From Okeania sp. SIO3I5 (GTDB lineage: Bacteria; Cyanobacteriota; Cyanobacteriia; Cyanobacteriales; Microcoleaceae): a stretch of DNA of 37,675 nucleotides. Of the stretch, positions 35,153 through 37,675 are shown piece by piece; the stretch's first letter is position 1, and each line of letters starts with the position of its first letter. The notes under the pieces were generated by a model. It searched no databases, had not been told where the DNA came from, and worked only from the letters and a program-made list of their open reading frames with translations. Location: positions 1 to 37,675 of the forward strand of contig NZ_JAAHHT010000076.1 of NCBI RefSeq assembly GCF_010672085.1, given 5' to 3'. The translations under genes and the position numbers were made by a program.

Positions 35153-36502
35153 TTAAAAGTTATCTACTTTATAAGGATAATCAAATAGTTTTAGTAAACA
35201 TTTTAACAAGTAATTATGAGCAACGGCAAAAACTTGTTCCATCATTACTTCTGTTAATTTAATCTTGTTTTCTGTCTTATTTATTTTCGGATGAATCAGT
35301 AAATTTCTCACCTGCCCAATTACACTCACACTATCAATACCTAACCAATTATATGCCTTAGCTAGTTTAGTAATTTCCCAATTCTCATCAAGTGGAACTA
35401 GAGAGATATCAAGAGTTTTAATTAATAATCTAAGTTTGTCGTCAAAGGTTAATTTTCTAAACCCATCAGGACTAATATAGTTGTTACTGTTTAAATGTGT
35501 CCAGGCTAGTTTTTCTAAGGCAGAATGTACCAAAATAATAGAAGTATTATATCCATTTGTATGCTTATAACTTTCTATATACCACTGAATAGAATTTTGA
35601 ATTACTTCTCGCCATGTTTCATCTTGCCACTTCTTCATAAACCCAGGGAAAGCATCAACACTTTCTGTACTATCATCCCAAGTCCAAGAATAATCAAGGG
35701 ATTGCCATGAATCAGCTTTAATAGTTGGAGTGCGCCATTCCTCTAATATTTGATCTCCTTTTGCATCAAACCCTAAAACGTTAAGAGGTGCTATCCAAAT
35801 TCCTCTAACAAAAGAAATGTAATAAATAAAAGCATTAATAATTTCATAGCCTTCGTTTAAATCAAAAGTTTTATCATCTGAGCGTTTAATTCTACAGACA
35901 TGAGCAATGCCATATCCTCCTTGAGCTTCCAATATTTCTTGAAAATCAAAAGAATAATATAACGCTCCTAAAACAATATGCCAACCACCATACTCAAAGA
36001 TAAATTGACCGTGAAACCAGGTTGGTAACCAACTTTCTCTTTCTATTGTTGTTTCATTTCCTTCCTCATCATATACAAACTCCTCATCGTTAGAAGCATT
36101 AAACAGGAAAAAATTAGCTATCTGAAAAGTAACTGATGATAAATTATCTGTTCTCCCTTGTATAAAAGGCTCCTTTAAATAGCCAAAACATTCTCTTTTT
36201 CCATTTCCACAACTTAACTTTCTTGGCAACATAACTTTCATTCTAGGTGCCAAATTTATCTTAATTAATTTCAGCTCTGTATTATCTAAATTTAATTCAA
36301 TATCATCAGTAAGACCTTTACCGTAATATACAAATTCAACAGTAATATATGGAAATGGATACCAAGAAATCTGAATCAAAGCTTCACCTCGAATGGTATT
36401 TTCTCCATCAATCAATTCAGCAGAACCATCATATAGTGGTATTGGTTGACTGGGAAATTCCTGTTCTAATAATTTAGGCTGAGGTTGCCAAGTAAAAACC
36501 AT
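35153..36502 (-). CDS. Unrecognised protein with a C-terminal HEPN-like R-x4-H motif
   Basis: A 449-residue cytoplasmic protein with no signal peptide or membrane helix. The N-terminal roughly 300 residues look beta-rich and aromatic (ALIQISWYPFPYITVEFVYY, WLPTWFHGQFIFEYGGWHIV); I recognise no family. The last roughly 150 residues are helical, with 'SIILVHSALEKLAW' and 'VIGQVRNLLIHPKINK'. R399 and H404 form R-x4-H followed by Pro, the catalytic pattern of HEPN RNases (as in ApeA-type abortive-infection proteins and many toxins). The layout of an N-terminal sensor and a C-terminal HEPN is like ApeA, but no homology is proved. It lies near restriction, Uma2 and toxin-antitoxin genes, which fits a defence role by inference. 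ATG 36502 is the start. Confidence 0.72.
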   Translation of the reverse strand: MVFTWQPQPKLLEQEFPSQPIPLYDGSAELIDGENTIRGEALIQISWYPFPYITVEFVYYGKGLTDDIELNLDNTELKLIKINLAPRMKVMLPRKLSCGNGKRECFGYLKEPFIQGRTDNLSSVTFQIANFFLFNASNDEEFVYDEEGNETTIERESWLPTWFHGQFIFEYGGWHIVLGALYYSFDFQEILEAQGGYGIAHVCRIKRSDDKTFDLNEGYEIINAFIYYISFVRGIWIAPLNVLGFDAKGDQILEEWRTPTIKADSWQSLDYSWTWDDSTESVDAFPGFMKKWQDETWREVIQNSIQWYIESYKHTNGYNTSIILVHSALEKLAWTHLNSNNYISPDGFRKLTFDDKLRLLIKTLDISLVPLDENWEITKLAKAYNWLGIDSVSVIGQVRNLLIHPKINKTENKIKLTEVMMEQVFAVAHNYLLKCLLKLFDYPYKVDNF

Positions 36503-36562
36503 AAATAATTAACCTTTTTACTACGTTCTACAATTATAATATATTTATTTAGAAGTCGCACT

Positions 36563-36832
36563 ATGACACCAACCACCTCTATTATCAAAGCCATTAATCA
36601 AGTTTTGCTCAATCTTTTACCAGAAAAACAACAGGAAGTATTAAACTTTGTTCTTGATATTCAAAATCAGCCAAAGACTCAAAACCCTGTCTTCAAAGAG
36701 CAAAAATCAAAAGCAGTTTTAGTTCAAGAACTGCGAGAGCTATTTAAAGAGTTACAATCCGATCCGGAAATTCAGAAGATTACAGAGGAAGAAATCAAAG
36801 CAGAGATTGATCCTTACAGAGAGGGGAAATGA
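36563..36832 (+). CDS. Antitoxin-like protein (DUF2281/VapB-type context)
   Basis: An 89-residue small acidic protein. 'IINQVLLNLLPEKQQEVLNF'-like sequence at the N-terminus (AINQVLLNLLPEKQQEVLNF) and 'ITEEEIKAEIDPYREGK' at the C-terminus are typical of cyanobacterial antitoxins placed before PIN toxins. Its stop overlaps the start of a PIN remnant (ATGA at 36829-36832), the usual coupling of a toxin-antitoxin pair. The toxin is truncated, so the antitoxin may be without a partner. ATG 36563; 20 bases around this start (36547-36566) recur at 37316-37335. Confidence 0.8.
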   Translation: MTPTTSIIKAINQVLLNLLPEKQQEVLNFVLDIQNQPKTQNPVFKEQKSKAVLVQELRELFKELQSDPEIQKITEEEIKAEIDPYREGK

Positions 36833-36891
36833 AAATTTTTATTGATATAAACATTCTATTTTTTAAAAGGTTTTCAGTTAAAATTAAGTAG
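36829..36891 (+). pseudogene. Truncated PIN-domain (VapC-type) toxin
   Basis: The frame begins MKIFIDINILF, the usual first strand of a PIN toxin (the canonical metal-binding D is present; canonical 'DTNILL' is 'DINILF' here). After 13 codons it turns to KRFSVKIK-stop. Only the start of the fold survives. Confidence 0.8.
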
Positions 36892-37097
36892 GTAGACACG
36901 AATAAACTTCACCTATTTAACTAAATGTTGATGTAGTTAAAACCTCTGAGATTGCTTCCTTCCAAGGAGTGTAAGTCGCAATGACGTAGTTGTAATTTTT
37001 TTCACTACTAAAATTCCAATTTATCGGTTAAACTTGAGGAGCGATCGCTATCACAAATAAATCTAATCAAAAAATAAACTTTAATTTTACTTGTGAC

Positions 37098-37310
37098 GTG
37101 AGGTTATTGACTTGAAAAGTGCTGTAAATAGCCGTTTGCCCCCACATTAGTAGACCGCAAAGTAGGGATGTTCTATAACAAAAATGCGTTTTCCTGACGG
37201 AATGCTGCGCAAACATGTCGTGCAGCGTTAGCGGAGCTTTGCGTCAGCAAAACGTCCCAGAGCAAGTTATCATTTTTTTATGTGGTTCATTAACTTGAAA
37301 ACTACTGTAA
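37098..37310. repeat. Two diverged direct repeats flanking a GC-rich hairpin
   Basis: 'gtgaggttattgacttgaaa' with 'gctgtaaa' (about 37098-37128) recurs as 'gtggttcattaacttgaaaa' with 'actgtaaa' (about 37281-37310). Between them GCGTTTTCCTGACG (37186-37199) pairs with CGTCAGCAAAACGT (37242-37255). The remainder of 36892-37097 shows no gene; a HIP1 octamer lies near 37040. Confidence 0.55.
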
Positions 37311-37331
37311 AGCACATTTAGAAGTCGCACC

Positions 37332-37463
37332 ATGAGTAGTCGATCACCAGGAATAATTGAGAATATTTGGAGCTGGTTGCTAGTATTAATATCCCTGGCA
37401 ATTTCAGGCAATAATTTCAAAAAATCTGAGAAAATTTTAACGCTTAAAAAAATCCTAATGTAG
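37332..37463 (+). CDS. Possible 43-residue small membrane protein
   Basis: ATG 37332 gives MSSRSPGIIENIWSWLLVLI, then SLAISGNNFKKSEKILTLKK and ILM. A hydrophobic stretch (about 12-25) is followed by basic residues, as in small membrane peptides. Its start lies in a 20-base copy of the antitoxin leader (37316-37335 against 36547-36566). I recognise no family; it may be a chance frame placed behind a copied leader. The stretch 37464-37564 shows nothing. Confidence 0.35.
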   Translation: MSSRSPGIIENIWSWLLVLISLAISGNNFKKSEKILTLKKILM

Positions 37464-37564
37464 TTAACTCTATAGAACTTCTAACCGTATCTATAGCAAT
37501 CCTAAATGATTTGTGAAAAAATAGGAAGATCAAAATCTTAATACTGTGACCGAAAAATTTAGGT

Positions 37565-37640
37565 AGGTAGTTACGCCTCCTAATTTTAAGAGGATAAAAA
37601 AAGAAGATTCTGTATTTCAAGCCTCCTTATTTCGCGAGGC
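37565..37640. repeat. Dispersed repeat, diverged copy
   Basis: 'acgcctcctaattttaagag' and 'caagcctccttatttcg' follow the same paired layout as the 'cctcccttttaggga...ggaggcttt' repeats at 20946 and 24815. Confidence 0.45.
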
Positions 37641-37641
37641 A

Positions 37642-37667
37642 CTGATAACTGATAACTGATAACTGAA
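37642..37667. repeat. Heptamer repeat (GATAACT) before an ATG at the window edge
   Basis: 'ctgataactgataactgata' then 'actgaaatga' is the same sequence that abuts the purE start (7665-7697). The ATG at 37668 may begin another gene outside the window. Confidence 0.7.
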
Positions 37668-37675
37668 ATGACGAT

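Noticed and set aside
35153-36502. Firm naming as ApeA
   Set aside because: Only the R-x4-H motif and general layout agree; the N-terminal domain could not be matched from memory.
1-37675. Alternative genetic code as the reason for the in-frame stops
   Set aside because: Both TAA and TGA occur inside decayed genes, while intact genes (purE, murD, glyS, ispH) end normally at stops and contain none inside; decay is the simpler explanation.

Overview
The window is most likely from a filamentous cyanobacterium with a large, AT-rich, repeat-laden genome (of the Okeania/Trichodesmium/Oscillatoria kind). This is inferred from about a dozen HIP1 octamers (GCGATCGC), a roughly 400-residue cyanobacterial-type IspH, an NtcA-type box before an ammonium transporter, a DevA-like exporter ATPase, Uma2 endonucleases, Rpn-type nucleases and many heptamer repeats. 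Species cannot be fixed from sequence alone. No rRNA, tRNA or CRISPR array was seen.

Layout. 1-3.73 kb: a decayed type I restriction-modification locus on the minus strand. Both hsdM and hsdS carry an in-frame TAA, and hsdS is cut short by a 91/92-bp tandem array. 3.73-7.66 kb: intact nagA flanked downstream by about four copies of its own 3' end and upstream by five copies of its leader plus 5' end. 7.7-11.1 kb: purE, amt with an NtcA box, and a membrane-anchored SGNH hydrolase. 11.1-13.1 kb: repeats, then ispH. 13.1-16.7 kb: an unrecognised 192-residue protein, then an Rpn-family gene among fragments of its own copies and a stray ispH 3' end. 16.7-21.4 kb: an FkbM methyltransferase, a fragment of an ABC ATPase, a small membrane protein, the full DevA-like ATPase, then 1.5 kb of non-coding foldback elements. 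21.4-26.9 kb: glyS and murD, separated by broken Rpn/DUF4351 genes and repeats. 27.3-32.7 kb: three tandem Uma2 genes, a compact type II restriction-modification system (C5 methyltransferase converging on an HNH endonuclease and its C-protein regulator with a double C-box), then a second array of Uma2 C-terminal fragments and a copied 5' end of the methyltransferase. 32.7-37.7 kb: a secreted FAD oxidoreductase, a 449-residue protein with a C-terminal HEPN-like motif, an antitoxin-like gene with a truncated PIN toxin, a 43-codon small ORF and more repeats.

Housekeeping functions (purine synthesis, GlcNAc-6-P salvage, isoprenoid synthesis, glycyl-tRNA charging, peptidoglycan synthesis, ammonium uptake) sit as isolated genes rather than operons. 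The space between them is filled by restriction/defence genes and by duplicated gene ends. The recurring theme is local copying of the 5' or 3' end of a gene beside or near the intact gene: nagA at both ends, ispH, the ABC ATPase, Rpn, Uma2, the C5 methyltransferase, the FAD oxidoreductase and the antitoxin leader. The best candidates for an under-described system are the C-regulated HNH/C5 restriction-modification system and the HEPN-like protein near it.
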